A DNA stretch of 64,000 bases, taken from the NCBI RefSeq assembly GCF_043641075.1, contig NZ_JBHZRC010000001.1, positions 1,674,001 through 1,738,000 on the forward strand, in the 5' to 3' direction. The position numbers and the translations under genes are program-made. Source of the stretch: Bacillus_BD oryzisoli_A (lineage in GTDB: Bacteria; Bacillota; Bacilli; Bacillales; Cytobacillaceae). Positions 7,650-16,848 of this stretch are shown one piece after another; the stretch's first letter is position 1; each line of letters begins with the position of its first letter. The notes beneath the pieces were generated by a model. The model saw only the letters and a list, made by a program, of their open reading frames with translations, searched no databases and had not been told where the DNA came from.

Positions 7650-8411
7650 TTATACTGTATCACTGCCAAAGAAATTTTTAAACGATTGGATGGTTGTATC
7701 TCTATTTAGAGCTGCAATAGAAGTAGTCAATGGAATACCTTTTGGACAAGACTGTACACAGTTTTGTGAATTTCCGCAGTTTGCCAGTCCTCCATCGCCC
7801 ATGATTTGCTCTAAACGTTCTGCTTTATTCATTGCACCTGTTGGGTGTGCATTGAATAAACGAACTTGTGATAGTGGAGCAGGTCCAATAAAGTTCGATT
7901 TGCTATTTACGTTTGGACAAGCTTCTAGACAAACACCACATGTCATACATTTTGAAAGCTCATATGCCCACTGGCGCTTTTGCTCAGGCATACGTGGTCC
8001 AGGTCCTAAATCATATGTTCCATCAATCGGAATCCATGCCTTTACCTTTTTCAATGAATCAAACATACGGCTTCTATCGATTAGTAAATCACGAACAACT
8101 GGGAACGTGCTCATTGGTTCTAAACGAATTGGCTGCTCAAGCTGGTCGACAATTGCAGAACAGGATTGACGCGGCTTGCCATTGATTACCATAGAGCAGG
8201 CACCACATACTTCTTCTAAACAGTTCATTTCCCAGATAACTGGTGTTGTTTTTTCGCCTTTTTTATTGACAGGATTACGGCGTATCTCCATTAATGCTGC
8301 AATAACGTTTAAATTCGGACGATATGGAACTTCAAACTCCTCTTGATAAGGTGCTGAATTTATATCATCTTGACGGGTGATAATAAATGTTACGGTCTTT
8401 TGTTCAGACAT
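7650..8411 (-). CDS. sdhB: Succinate dehydrogenase iron-sulfur subunit
   Basis: A 253-residue electron-transfer subunit of complex II that carries electrons from the SdhA flavin to menaquinone. The three cluster motifs are visible: [2Fe-2S] in CLEEVCGACSMV...C, [4Fe-4S] in CMTCGVCLEACP, and [3Fe-4S] in CGNSQNCVQSCPKGIP. It is the last gene of sdhC-sdhA-sdhB, 43 bases after sdhA, and is followed by a terminator. Confidence 0.97.
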   Translation of the reverse strand: MSEQKTVTFIITRQDDINSAPYQEEFEVPYRPNLNVIAALMEIRRNPVNKKGEKTTPVIWEMNCLEEVCGACSMVINGKPRQSCSAIVDQLEQPIRLEPMSTFPVVRDLLIDRSRMFDSLKKVKAWIPIDGTYDLGPGPRMPEQKRQWAYELSKCMTCGVCLEACPNVNSKSNFIGPAPLSQVRLFNAHPTGAMNKAERLEQIMGDGGLANCGNSQNCVQSCPKGIPLTTSIAALNRDTTIQSFKNFFGSDTV

Positions 8412-8454
8412 CCCTATTTCCCCTTTTTTGATTATTAATTCTTGCTAGAAACTC

Positions 8455-10209
8455 TTAATGGCTGCTCTTCGTATAGTCTCTTTTACGAGGCTTAATAAGT
8501 GATACATCAATGTCTTCATAATGGAACTTAGGTGCTGTTTTACTATCAACGAATTTAGCCATCGTTGTTTTCAAGAAGTCCTCATCGTTACGATCAGGGA
8601 AATCAGGTTTGTAGTGAGCACCGCGGCTTTCATTACGATTATAAGCTCCAAGCGTAATTACACGTGCAAGCTGAAGCATATGCTCTAATTGGCGAGTAAA
8701 CGCTGCACCTTGGTTACTCCATTTAGCAGTATCGTTAATATTAATATTTTGATAGCGTTCTAAAAGCTCTTCAAGTTTTTGATCTGTTTGAAGAAGCTTA
8801 TCATTGTAACGAACAACAGTAACGTTTGCTGTCATCCATTCTCCTAATTCTTTATGAAGCACGTATGCATTCTCTGTTCCATTCATGGACATAATATTGT
8901 TCCATTTCGCTTCTTCCTGCTTCACAAATCCATCGTATAAAGAAGATGGCACAGCATCTGAGCTCTTTTCTAAGCCATTAATATAGCGAACAGCATTTGG
9001 TCCTGCAACCATACCGCCATAGATCGCTGATAATAACGAGTTAGCACCTAAACGGTTAGCTCCGTGCATTGAATAATCACATTCACCAGCAGCAAAAAGC
9101 CCTGGGATATTAGTCATTTGATCATAATCAACCCATAATCCGCCCATTGAATAGTGGACTGCAGGGAAAATTTTCATTGGAAGTTTACGAGGATCATCAC
9201 CTGTAAATTTCTCATAGATTTCAATAATACCGCCTAATTTAATATCAAGTTCATGTGGATCCTTATGAGAAAGGTCCAAATAAACCATGTTTTCTCCATT
9301 GATTCCGAGCTTTTGATTTATACAAACATCGAATATTTCACGAGTTGCAATATCCCGTGGAACTAGGTTTCCATACGCTGGATATTTTTCCTCTAAGAAA
9401 TACCACGGTTTACCATCCTTGTAAGTCCAGATACGTCCACCTTCACCGCGGGCAGATTCACTCATTAAGCGTAATTTATCATCCCCAGGTATTGCAGTTG
9501 GGTGAATTTGAATCATCTCACCATTTGCATAGTAAACGCCCTGCTGATACGCGATAGCTGCAGCTGATCCAGTATTAATAACGGAGTTTGTAGACTTACC
9601 AAAGATAATTCCAGGTCCGCCAGTTGCTAGAATAACAGCATCTGCAGAAAATGATTGGATTTCCATCGATTTAAGGTTTTGTGCTACAATACCACGGCAA
9701 ACGCCTTCATCATCGACAACGATGCTTAATAATTCCCAGCCTTCATACTTTGTAACTAATCCTGCCACCTCATGGCTTCTTACTTGCTCGTCCAGTGCAT
9801 ATAGTAATTGCTGTCCAGTTGTTGCACCTGCGAATGCTGTTCTATGGTGCTGCGTTCCACCAAAACGACGGAAATCTAGTAAACCTTCAGGCGTACGGTT
9901 AAACATAACCCCCATACGGTCAAATAAGTGGATGATTCCCGGTGCTGCGTCAGTCATTGCTTTAACTGGAGGCTGGTTAGCTAAGAAATCGCCTCCATAA
10001 ACTGTATCATCAAAGTGTACCCATGGAGAGTCACCTTCACCTTTTGTATTTACAGCTCCATTAATACCGCCTTGGGCACAAACAGAGTGAGAGCGTTTTA
10101 CCGGTACAAGTGAAAATAATTCAACCGCTGTTCCCGATTCTGCAATTTTTGTTGTCGCCATTAGACCTGCAAGTCCTCCACCGACTACGATAACTTTCCC
10201 TTTCGACAT
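8455..10209 (-). CDS. sdhA: Succinate dehydrogenase flavoprotein subunit
   Basis: A 584-residue catalytic subunit with covalent FAD. It has the dinucleotide-binding GGGLAGL near residue 10, the FAD-linking His in RSHSVCAQGGINGA, substrate-site residues in HPTAIPG and RGEGGR, and the C-terminal fumarate reductase domain with HYKPDFPDRND. It oxidises succinate to fumarate at the inner membrane face. The ATG at 10209 is chosen because GGAGTGA lies seven bases before it and the N-terminus then matches other Bacillus SdhA. An upstream ATG at 10230 would put that RBS inside the gene. Confidence 0.97.
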   Translation of the reverse strand: MSKGKVIVVGGGLAGLMATTKIAESGTAVELFSLVPVKRSHSVCAQGGINGAVNTKGEGDSPWVHFDDTVYGGDFLANQPPVKAMTDAAPGIIHLFDRMGVMFNRTPEGLLDFRRFGGTQHHRTAFAGATTGQQLLYALDEQVRSHEVAGLVTKYEGWELLSIVVDDEGVCRGIVAQNLKSMEIQSFSADAVILATGGPGIIFGKSTNSVINTGSAAAIAYQQGVYYANGEMIQIHPTAIPGDDKLRLMSESARGEGGRIWTYKDGKPWYFLEEKYPAYGNLVPRDIATREIFDVCINQKLGINGENMVYLDLSHKDPHELDIKLGGIIEIYEKFTGDDPRKLPMKIFPAVHYSMGGLWVDYDQMTNIPGLFAAGECDYSMHGANRLGANSLLSAIYGGMVAGPNAVRYINGLEKSSDAVPSSLYDGFVKQEEAKWNNIMSMNGTENAYVLHKELGEWMTANVTVVRYNDKLLQTDQKLEELLERYQNININDTAKWSNQGAAFTRQLEHMLQLARVITLGAYNRNESRGAHYKPDFPDRNDEDFLKTTMAKFVDSKTAPKFHYEDIDVSLIKPRKRDYTKSSH

Positions 10210-10281
10210 TTGTAACTCACTCCAATCCATAATACGTACATTAATTCTAGTTATCTATCAAACTGTTTTCTTCAGTATCTA

Positions 10282-10890
10282 TTAAACAAATGCTAATAAA
10301 GCGCGTACGCCTACAACTGAAAGCGCAACAAAGATAATCATTGTAACATAAGTGGAGATCTGTTGTGATCTTGGTGTCATTGTAATACCCCAGCTAATGC
10401 AGAATGACCATAAACCGTTTGCAAAATGGAAAATGGCAGAAATAATTCCAATTATATAGAACGCTAACATAAGTGGATTAGATAAAATATTCTCCATCAT
10501 TTGGAAATTAACCTCTGCTCCAAGCGCTGCAGCAATTCTTGTTTCCCACACATGCCATATCACAAAGATAAACGTTATAATACCAGTAACACGTTGAAGC
10601 ACAAACATCCAATTTCGGAAATAACTGTATCTGCCTGCGTTGTTTTTCGCAGTGAAAGCAATATAGACTCCATAAATTGCATGATATAATAACGGTAAGA
10701 AAATAATAAAAACTTCTAAAAAGATTTTGAATGGAAGACTTTCCATAAAGTGTGAAGCATTATTAAACGCCTCTTCTCCCCTTGTAGCAAAGTGATTCAC
10801 AACTAGATGCTGCGTTAGGAATAATCCTACAGGTATAACACCTAGTAACGAATGCAATTTGCGATTAAAAAACTCACGATTACCAGCCAT
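10282..10890 (-). CDS. sdhC: Succinate dehydrogenase cytochrome b558 subunit
   Basis: A 202-residue polytopic protein with five predicted membrane helices and several membrane-facing histidines (QHLVVNHF, LYHAIYG, VIWHVWE, AIFHFANG) able to hold two b hemes. It anchors SdhAB and passes electrons to menaquinone. It is first in the operon, preceded by GGGGG ten bases before the ATG. Confidence 0.95.
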   Translation of the reverse strand: MAGNREFFNRKLHSLLGVIPVGLFLTQHLVVNHFATRGEEAFNNASHFMESLPFKIFLEVFIIFLPLLYHAIYGVYIAFTAKNNAGRYSYFRNWMFVLQRVTGIITFIFVIWHVWETRIAAALGAEVNFQMMENILSNPLMLAFYIIGIISAIFHFANGLWSFCISWGITMTPRSQQISTYVTMIIFVALSVVGVRALLAFV

Positions 10891-11019
10891 TGCATTTTTA
10901 CCCCCTTAGTTTTTTAAAAGTGTTTCTTGGCTTTCTGCTTTCTTCCCATTCGATTTGAGCAAACGCTCAACCAGAGAAAATGTAAATAGTTTATTTTCTT
11001 ACAATTGTGTGACAACTTC

Positions 11020-11048
11020 ATTTTACTCTCTACTGAAATATGCGTCAA
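11020..11048 (-). promoter_or_regulatory. SigA promoter of sdhCAB
   Basis: Minus strand -35 TTGACG (11043-11048), 17-base spacer, -10 TAAAAT (11020-11025). The untranslated leader is about 120 nt and contains a small hairpin TTGAGC/GCTCAA (10955-10970). The rest of the 378-base divergent gap to yslB is AT-rich with no gene I can support. Confidence 0.75.
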
Positions 11049-11268
11049 GGAAACGAATTACATAATTATCGTAATTACTACAATTTTTTTAAAAAATTCA
11101 ATCATATCGAGAATATTCGTTATAAAGAACAAAAATTTATGCATTATTTTGTTGAATCATAGTAAAATATACATTTTTTCATATTATTTCCATTTCTATT
11201 TTTTCATTACATACGCTTACTACAATTAAAAATTGTATATAATAGAGTTGTAGAAAGAGGGGAGAACA

Positions 11269-11733
11269 TTGAGTAAAAATACGGCTGCAGAGATACATCA
11301 AGAGACCCAATCAGAGGAGACGGTACCTGCATTTGGTTATGAACTAATTAGAGAAGTTTTGTTACATGAAATACTTGGTGATGACACCGCTGAAATTTTA
11401 TATTGGGCAGGGAAAAAACTCGCACGCAAATACCCACTTAACAGCCTGGATGAAATCATTGACTTTTTCAATAAAGCAGGCTGGGGAATTCTAACTATTA
11501 GTAAAGAATCAAAGAATGAACTTGAGCTAGAATTAACCAGTCCCATCATTACAAAACGTATGCAAAATAGAAAAACCCAACAGACACATCAATTTCAATT
11601 GGAAGCTGGATTTTTAGCTGAACAGATTGAAATTCAAAAGCAGGTTATTTCAGAAGCCTTTGAACACCCGCGAAAAAAATCCGCTAAAGTACTCTTTACG
11701 ATTAAATGGGATAAGAAAGACATTGTTTCTTAA
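11269..11733 (+). CDS. yslB: YslB-family (DUF2507) protein
   Basis: A 154-residue protein of the YslB family, found mainly in Bacillaceae and lacking a defined function. It has no signal peptide or membrane segment, so it is likely cytoplasmic. The motif WAGKKLARKYP lies near residues 44-54 and the C-terminus is charged. The start is TTG at 11269 with the strong RBS AGAGGGGAG just upstream. A TATAAT box sits at 11238-11243 without a clear -35. The position between sdhC and lysC is as in B. subtilis. Confidence 0.85.
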   Translation: MSKNTAAEIHQETQSEETVPAFGYELIREVLLHEILGDDTAEILYWAGKKLARKYPLNSLDEIIDFFNKAGWGILTISKESKNELELELTSPIITKRMQNRKTQQTHQFQLEAGFLAEQIEIQKQVISEAFEHPRKKSAKVLFTIKWDKKDIVS

Positions 11734-11736
11734 AAA

Positions 11737-11771
11737 CCTCCATCAGTGAGTTTATTACTCACCGATGGAGG
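11737..11771. terminator. Bidirectional terminator between yslB and lysC
   Basis: Stem CCTCCATC-GTGAG/CTCAC-GATGGAGG with one mismatch, flanked by A and T runs. It serves convergent yslB (plus) and lysC (minus); the lysC stop codon lies at its base. Confidence 0.9.
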
Positions 11772-11776
11772 CTTTT

Positions 11777-12268
11777 TTATGCTCTAACAGTAGAGTGAGA
11801 CAGACCAAAGGTTTCATGCAGGGATTCCACAGCATGAACCATCTGGCTATCCTCGATTACAGTTGATACTTTAATTTCAGATGTGCTGACCATTTTTATT
11901 TGAATCCCTTCTTTAGCAAGGATGGCAAACATTTCTGCCGCAACACCAGGATTCGAAACCATTCCTGACCCAACAATGGATACCTTCGCAAGCCCTGACT
12001 CAGACTCAATTTTTTCATATAAAAATAAGCTTTTATTGCTTTCCAAAACCTCTATTGTTTCCTTTAAGTCATTACTTTTTATGGAAAAGGACAAATTCGT
12101 ATGTTCACCGGAAAAGCTTTGGATAATAATATCAACATTAATATGGTGTTTAGCCAAGGTTGTAAATACATCTGAAAGACCGGTTAATGAATTAGATAAT
12201 CCATTAATCGTTACTCTCGTAATTTGATCTTCAAATGCCAGTCCGCGTACAATTAAATTTTCCTCCAT
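11777..12268 (-). CDS. lysC: Aspartokinase beta subunit from an internal start in lysC
   Basis: An in-frame ATG at 12268 is preceded by GAGGAGGAAG, a near-perfect ribosome binding site, within the alpha coding sequence. The product would be the last 163 residues, comprising the two regulatory ACT domains. B. subtilis aspartokinase II is an alpha2-beta2 enzyme whose beta chain is made from the same kind of internal start and, as I recall, has the same length. Production here is inferred from the conserved arrangement. Confidence 0.75.
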   Translation of the reverse strand: MEENLIVRGLAFEDQITRVTINGLSNSLTGLSDVFTTLAKHHINVDIIIQSFSGEHTNLSFSIKSNDLKETIEVLESNKSLFLYEKIESESGLAKVSIVGSGMVSNPGVAAEMFAILAKEGIQIKMVSTSEIKVSTVIEDSQMVHAVESLHETFGLSHSTVRA

Positions 12269-13003
12269 TACTACTTCCTCCTCGATGATGGTTCCTGATT
12301 CTCTCTCTGTGCTTGAACGAACTTCAAGCGGTACAGAATAATTTTTTGCATACTCAACGGCCCTTGGATGCAGTACACTTGCTCCAAGCTGTGCCAGTTC
12401 AAGCATTTCATCATATGAAATAGCCTCCAGCTTTCGTGCATCCTTTATATAACGCGGATCTGCTGTAAAGACTCCCGTTACATCTGTATAAATATCACAT
12501 TTATCAGCCTTTAAAGCTGCGGCCAATGCAACAGCGGTTGTATCCGACCCCCCGCGGCCCAATGTGGTAATTTCACCCTCTTCTGTAATTCCTTGAAACC
12601 CTGCAACAACAACAATTTTTCCTTCCTTCAATGGGCGCTCAATTCGATCGGTATCGATTTTTAATATTCTTGCATTCCCATGAACCGATTCGGTCAGCAT
12701 TCCTGCCTGCCAGCCAGTGTATGAAACAGCAGCATGCCCCTTTTCTACTAACGCCATGGTTAAAAGGGAAATAGTTACCTGCTCACCTGTTGTTAGCAGC
12801 ATATCCATTTCTCGTTTATTCGGAAACTCCGATATTTCATTTGCCATCATGACCAATTGATCGGTTGTTTTTCCCATGGCTGAAACAACGACCACTACAT
12901 CATTCCCTCTTTGTTTCTCTTCAATTACACGCTCAGCAACGTTTTTAATTTTTTCTACACTTCCAACCGAAGTACCACCAAACTTTTGTACTATAATCCC
13001 CAT
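11777..13003 (-). CDS. lysC: Aspartokinase (lysine-sensitive), alpha subunit
   Basis: Phosphorylates aspartate, the first step to lysine, threonine, methionine and (through dihydrodipicolinate) spore dipicolinate and cell-wall diaminopimelate. The 408 residues show the kinase motif KFGGTSVG (7-14), GRGGSDTTA near 150, and two ACT domains in the C-terminal 160 residues. Length equals B. subtilis aspartokinase II. It is expressed behind a lysine riboswitch, which fits a lysine-responsive isozyme. It carries an internal translation start for a beta subunit. Confidence 0.95.
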   Translation of the reverse strand: MGIIVQKFGGTSVGSVEKIKNVAERVIEEKQRGNDVVVVVSAMGKTTDQLVMMANEISEFPNKREMDMLLTTGEQVTISLLTMALVEKGHAAVSYTGWQAGMLTESVHGNARILKIDTDRIERPLKEGKIVVVAGFQGITEEGEITTLGRGGSDTTAVALAAALKADKCDIYTDVTGVFTADPRYIKDARKLEAISYDEMLELAQLGASVLHPRAVEYAKNYSVPLEVRSSTERESGTIIEEEVVMEENLIVRGLAFEDQITRVTINGLSNSLTGLSDVFTTLAKHHINVDIIIQSFSGEHTNLSFSIKSNDLKETIEVLESNKSLFLYEKIESESGLAKVSIVGSGMVSNPGVAAEMFAILAKEGIQIKMVSTSEIKVSTVIEDSQMVHAVESLHETFGLSHSTVRA

Positions 13004-13101
13004 TATTTCCCTTCTTTCTATTATGATGTTTATTTCCCAGACAGCTGCTTATCTTGTGAAAGAAGCTCATTCATATAATAGTCATGAATGCTGAACAACA
13101 C

Positions 13102-13350
13102 AAAAAAAGCAATGAGTATCTACCTCATTGCTGTGATTGCCCAGTATTATTCCAATAATACGCACACAAAATGAGATAGCTCTCCAAGACTATGTGTCTT
13201 GACAATCCTGCATTTATTCAATACAGAACCAGCAAAGAAAGCAATGAGCCCTTCTTTACTTCGGCAGTCTTCCCTTTTAAAATCCTTCCCAGAAGCTCAT
13301 CCTTCTCCGGATTTTTACTCATGAAGCCCGCACCTCTACCATCATTTCAA
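13102..13350 (-). promoter_or_regulatory. Lysine riboswitch (L box) of lysC
   Basis: The minus strand shows the L-box landmarks: GGTAGAGGTGCGGGCTTCA, AGTA, GAAGACTGCCGAAG, GGCTC and CTGGTTCTG. They are followed by a terminator stem AGCAATGAG/CTCATTGCT (13108-13132) and seven U residues. Lysine binding favours the terminator. The leader ends about 100 nt before lysC. Confidence 0.93.
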
Positions 13351-13389
13351 CACTATAAAGTGCCAAAATTATAAAGTTAAGTTACACTC

Positions 13390-13418
13390 ACTATAACATA
13401 TTGCCGTAATACTGACAA
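13390..13418 (-). promoter_or_regulatory. SigA promoter of the lysC riboswitch transcript
   Basis: Minus strand -35 TTGTCA (13413-13418), 17-base spacer, -10 TATAGT (13390-13395). The -35 directly abuts the uvrC stop codon. Transcription would begin near 13383. Confidence 0.75.
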
Positions 13419-15191
13419 TTATTCTTGGAATTTATCGAGCAATGCTTTTGCAACATTCTGTGGTATCCCCACAGCAATAATATCATCCAGCGCTGCTTCC
13501 TTTAATTTTTTCACAGAACCAAACTTTTTTAACAATTGTTTTTTTCTTTTCTCACCAATGCCAGGGATGTCATCTAATACAGATTGAAAAGCACTTTTCC
13601 CCCTTAATTGACGGTGAAAGGTAATCGCAAAACGGTGGACCTCATCCTGTATTCTTTGCAGCAAATAAAACTCCTGGCTGTTTCTTGCCAAATCTATTTC
13701 TTCAAGCGGGCTTCCGTATAGGAGCTGGGATGTACGATGCTTTTCATCCTTAGCCAGTCCGGCAATCGGTACATCCATTCCCAATTCATTCTCCAATATA
13801 TCTCTTACTGCCTCAATATGCCCCTTTCCGCCATCAATAATGATCAAATCAGGAAATGGCAGTCCTTCCTTTAGAACCCTTGTATATCTTCTGCGCACAA
13901 CCTCCCGCATTGATTCATAATCATCCGGTCCCTGTACTGTTTTAATCTTGTATTTCCGATATTCCCTTTTTTCCGGCTTTCCATCAATAAAGACAATCAT
14001 CGCAGAAACGGGATTTGTCCCTTGTATATTAGAGTTATCGAATGATTCAATTCGATGCGGAGTGTAAATTCCCATTGCCTGTCCAAGCCGTTCAACCGCA
14101 TTGATTGTCCTTTCTTCGTCCCGTTCGATTAACGAAAACTTTTCGCTAAGAGCAATCTTCGCATTTTTACATGCCAGCTTCACTAATTCCTTTTTCTGTC
14201 CTCTTTGCGGCCGCAGTACTTTTACCTGTAATAATTCCTCCGCCATTTCAGCTGATACTGTATCAGGCACAAGAATTTCTTTTGGTTTAAAGTGATTGTC
14301 CTTTGTATAAAATTGACCAAGGTAGCTCAGGATTTCTTCTTCCGGTTCATTATATAAAGGAAACATCGAAACATCGCGTTCGATTAATTTTCCCTGTCTG
14401 ATAAAAAATACTTGAACACACATCCAGCCTTTATCGACTGCATATCCAAATACATCACGATCAGTAAAATCCGTCGAAGTCATTTTTTGTTTTTCCATTG
14501 TTGCTTCAATATGAGCAATTCGATCTCTGTATTCCTTTGCCCTTTCAAAATCAAGCTCCTCAGCAGCGGCAGTCATTTTTTCTGTTAATTCATTTTTGAT
14601 TTCTTTATAGCCGCCATTTAAAAAACGGGTAATTTCATCTGTCATTCGTCGGTATTCTTCTTCATCTACCGTGTTAACGCAGGGTGCCAGGCACTGATCT
14701 AAATGGTAATATAAGCAGACACGGTCTGGAAGTGTCGAACACTTGCGCAGAGGATAGATGCGGTCAAGCAGCTTCTTCGTCTCATTTGCAGAATGCACAT
14801 TGGGATAGGGCCCAAAGTATTTTCCTTTGTCTTTCTTTACTTTTCTGGTTGTTATTAATCTTGGGTGTCTTTCAGAAGTCAGCTTAATAAAAGGATAGCT
14901 TTTATCATCCTTCAGCATGATATTGTATTTAGGATCATATTTTTTAATTAAATTAATCTCAAGGATTAGTGCTTCTATATCTGACGATGTAACAATATAT
15001 TCAAAATCCTCAATTTCATTAACAAGTCTTAATGTCTTTCCATCATGGGAACCCGTGAAATAGGACCGCACACGGTTTTTTAGGATTTTTGCCTTGCCAA
15101 CATATATGATTGTTCCTTGGCGGTCTTTCATTAAATAACAGCCGGGCTGTTCAGGCAAAAGTGTCAGTTTATTCTTGATCGTATCATTCAT
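13419..15191 (-). CDS. uvrC: Excinuclease ABC subunit C
   Basis: A 590-residue nucleotide-excision repair nuclease that cuts 3' and 5' of a lesion located by UvrAB. It has the GIY-YIG domain at the N-terminus (GCYLMKDRQGTIIYVGKAK), a UVR motif around 200-235, the RNase H-like C-terminal nuclease (IESFDNSNIQGTNPVSAMIV, IIDGGKGH) and tandem helix-hairpin-helix motifs at the end (DIPGIGEKRKKQLL). It is a lone gene between trxA and lysC, as in B. subtilis. Confidence 0.97.
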   Translation of the reverse strand: MNDTIKNKLTLLPEQPGCYLMKDRQGTIIYVGKAKILKNRVRSYFTGSHDGKTLRLVNEIEDFEYIVTSSDIEALILEINLIKKYDPKYNIMLKDDKSYPFIKLTSERHPRLITTRKVKKDKGKYFGPYPNVHSANETKKLLDRIYPLRKCSTLPDRVCLYYHLDQCLAPCVNTVDEEEYRRMTDEITRFLNGGYKEIKNELTEKMTAAAEELDFERAKEYRDRIAHIEATMEKQKMTSTDFTDRDVFGYAVDKGWMCVQVFFIRQGKLIERDVSMFPLYNEPEEEILSYLGQFYTKDNHFKPKEILVPDTVSAEMAEELLQVKVLRPQRGQKKELVKLACKNAKIALSEKFSLIERDEERTINAVERLGQAMGIYTPHRIESFDNSNIQGTNPVSAMIVFIDGKPEKREYRKYKIKTVQGPDDYESMREVVRRRYTRVLKEGLPFPDLIIIDGGKGHIEAVRDILENELGMDVPIAGLAKDEKHRTSQLLYGSPLEEIDLARNSQEFYLLQRIQDEVHRFAITFHRQLRGKSAFQSVLDDIPGIGEKRKKQLLKKFGSVKKLKEAALDDIIAVGIPQNVAKALLDKFQE

Positions 15192-15291
15192 CCGTGTCCC
15201 CTCCTTTTCAATTTCCTTTAATCCTCATTTTAGTTGTTGGAAGGAAGTTTAAGCAAGTGGAAATGGTGATGACGGAATAACAAGAAAATGG

Positions 15292-15320
15292 AAAACCCCG
15301 CTAACATATAGCTAGCGGGG
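15292..15320 (-). terminator. Terminator of trxA
   Basis: GC-rich stem CCCCGCTAGC/GTTAGCGGGG followed by TTTT on the minus strand. Confidence 0.85.
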
Positions 15321-15351
15321 GTGTATTTCTATGTGTAAAAGTGACTTTTAA

Positions 15352-15666
15352 TTAGAATTGCTGTTGTAAGCGCTCTGCAAGTGCTTCTTTTGGTTGGAAG
15401 CCAACAACCTTATCAACTACTTCGCCATCTTTTAGAACGATTAAAGTAGGAATACTCATTACGCCAAATTTAGCTGCTGTTTCTTGGTTTTCATCAACAT
15501 CTAATTTAACGATTTTCACTTTATCGCCGATTTCAGAATCAAGATCCTCTAGAACCGGTGCAATCATTTTACAAGGTCCGCACCATGGAGCCCAGAAATC
15601 TACAAGAACTAAACCAGAACCGGTTTCAGTTGCAAACGTTTGATCAGTTGCATGTGTAATAGCCAT
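15352..15666 (-). CDS. trxA: Thioredoxin
   Basis: A 104-residue cytoplasmic dithiol reductant with the redox site WCGPC (about 28-32) and the cis-proline segment MSIPT. It reduces ribonucleotide reductase, PAPS reductase and oxidised proteins. It is monocistronic: a terminator follows it, and about 160 bases including the etfA terminator precede it. RBS GAGGAGGAA. Confidence 0.97.
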   Translation of the reverse strand: MAITHATDQTFATETGSGLVLVDFWAPWCGPCKMIAPVLEDLDSEIGDKVKIVKLDVDENQETAAKFGVMSIPTLIVLKDGEVVDKVVGFQPKEALAERLQQQF

Positions 15667-15786
15667 TTTAACAATTTCCTCCTCGAATAACTTAAACTTC
15701 TATTGAAAGTATAACATCGTTAGATTTAACATGCTAACAATTTGCTTCATCGGAGGTAGTATGTCCAAAAATTGACGTTCTAAATC

Positions 15787-15820
15787 AAAAAAACGAACAG
15801 AATAGCATTCCGTTCGTTTT
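15787..15820 (-). terminator. Terminator of etfA
   Basis: Stem AAACGAACGGAAT/ATTCTGTTCGTTT with a 3-base loop and a U run, just past the etfA stop. Confidence 0.9.
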
Positions 15821-15828
15821 TCCATATT

Positions 15829-16806
15829 CTATGCATTAATCTGCAGCTTTCGAAATTCCTCAGTCAATAATGGGACAACCTCAAATAAATCTCCTACAAT
15901 TCCATAGTCTGCTACATTGAAAATATTTGCATCGGGATCTTTATTAATGGCTACAATAACCTTAGAGTTAGACATTCCTGCAAGATGCTGAATCGCACCG
16001 GAAATCCCGCAAGCAATGTACAAATCAGGTGTTACAACTTTTCCTGTTTGTCCAATTTGCAAAGAATAATCACAATAATTTGCATCACATGCACCACGGG
16101 AAGCTCCAACTGCTCCACCTAAGACAGCAGCTAATTCTTGTAACGGTTCAAATCCCTCTTTACTCTTTACACCTCTTCCTCCGGCGACGATTACTTTTGC
16201 TTCAGATAAATCAACGCCCGTACTCGCCTTTTTGACAACTTCTTTGATAATGGAACGCAGGTCTTTAATATCGACCTGTAAAGAGGAAATATTTCCTGAT
16301 TTGGACTCATCCTTTTCAAGTGGAGCTATGTTGTTTGGGCGGATTGTAGCAAAGGTTAAACCCTCTGTAATTAATTTTCTTTCGAAGGCCTTCCCGGAAT
16401 AAATGGGACGGGTAAAAATAATATTTCCACCAGCTTCTTCAATTGCCGTAACATCGGAAATCAAACCCGAATCTAATCTCGCGGCAAGCTTTGGTGCCAA
16501 ATCCTTTCCTAAGGCTGTATGACCGAAAATAATACCATCAGGATTCACAGCTTGAATAACAGCTAATAGAGCTTGAGCATAACCGTCCGATGTATACTGA
16601 GCTAAATTAGTATGCTCAACAATAACAGCTCGATCTGCTCCACAATGAATCAATTCATTTCCTAAAGCATGAACAGATTGACCAACTAATACACCTACCA
16701 CTTCTCCTCCTTGGGCAACTCTTTTAGCAGCTGCTAATGCTTCAAACGAAACATTACGTAAAGAACCTTCACGTATTTCACCAAGTACAAGCACTTTTTT
16801 CGACAT
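15829..16806 (-). CDS. etfA: Electron transfer flavoprotein alpha subunit
   Basis: A 325-residue FAD-binding subunit. It pairs with EtfB to take electrons from acyl-CoA dehydrogenases. The C-terminal FAD signature runs through VVAGGRGVKS, GASRGACDANYC, QIGQTGK and ALACGISGAIQH-like residues (CGISGAIQHLAGM). The ATG at 16806 follows GGGAGG and gives the family N-terminus MSKKVLVLGE. The ATG at 16839 would place that RBS inside the gene. It is the last gene of fadB-etfB-etfA. Confidence 0.95.
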   Translation of the reverse strand: MSKKVLVLGEIREGSLRNVSFEALAAAKRVAQGGEVVGVLVGQSVHALGNELIHCGADRAVIVEHTNLAQYTSDGYAQALLAVIQAVNPDGIIFGHTALGKDLAPKLAARLDSGLISDVTAIEEAGGNIIFTRPIYSGKAFERKLITEGLTFATIRPNNIAPLEKDESKSGNISSLQVDIKDLRSIIKEVVKKASTGVDLSEAKVIVAGGRGVKSKEGFEPLQELAAVLGGAVGASRGACDANYCDYSLQIGQTGKVVTPDLYIACGISGAIQHLAGMSNSKVIVAINKDPDANIFNVADYGIVGDLFEVVPLLTEEFRKLQINA

Positions 16807-16848
16807 ACGTATGAATACCTCCCAAGTATTTACGGTCAATTTTTTTGT

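Noticed and set aside
7639..8169. 176-codon plus-strand open frame opposite sdhB
   Set aside because: Cysteine-rich only because it mirrors the iron-sulfur cysteine codons; it starts inside the sdh terminator region.
11005..11229. 74-codon hydrophobic plus-strand frame in the sdhC-yslB gap
   Set aside because: It overlaps the sdh promoter, has no RBS and reflects AT-rich DNA rich in Ile, Phe and Tyr codons.
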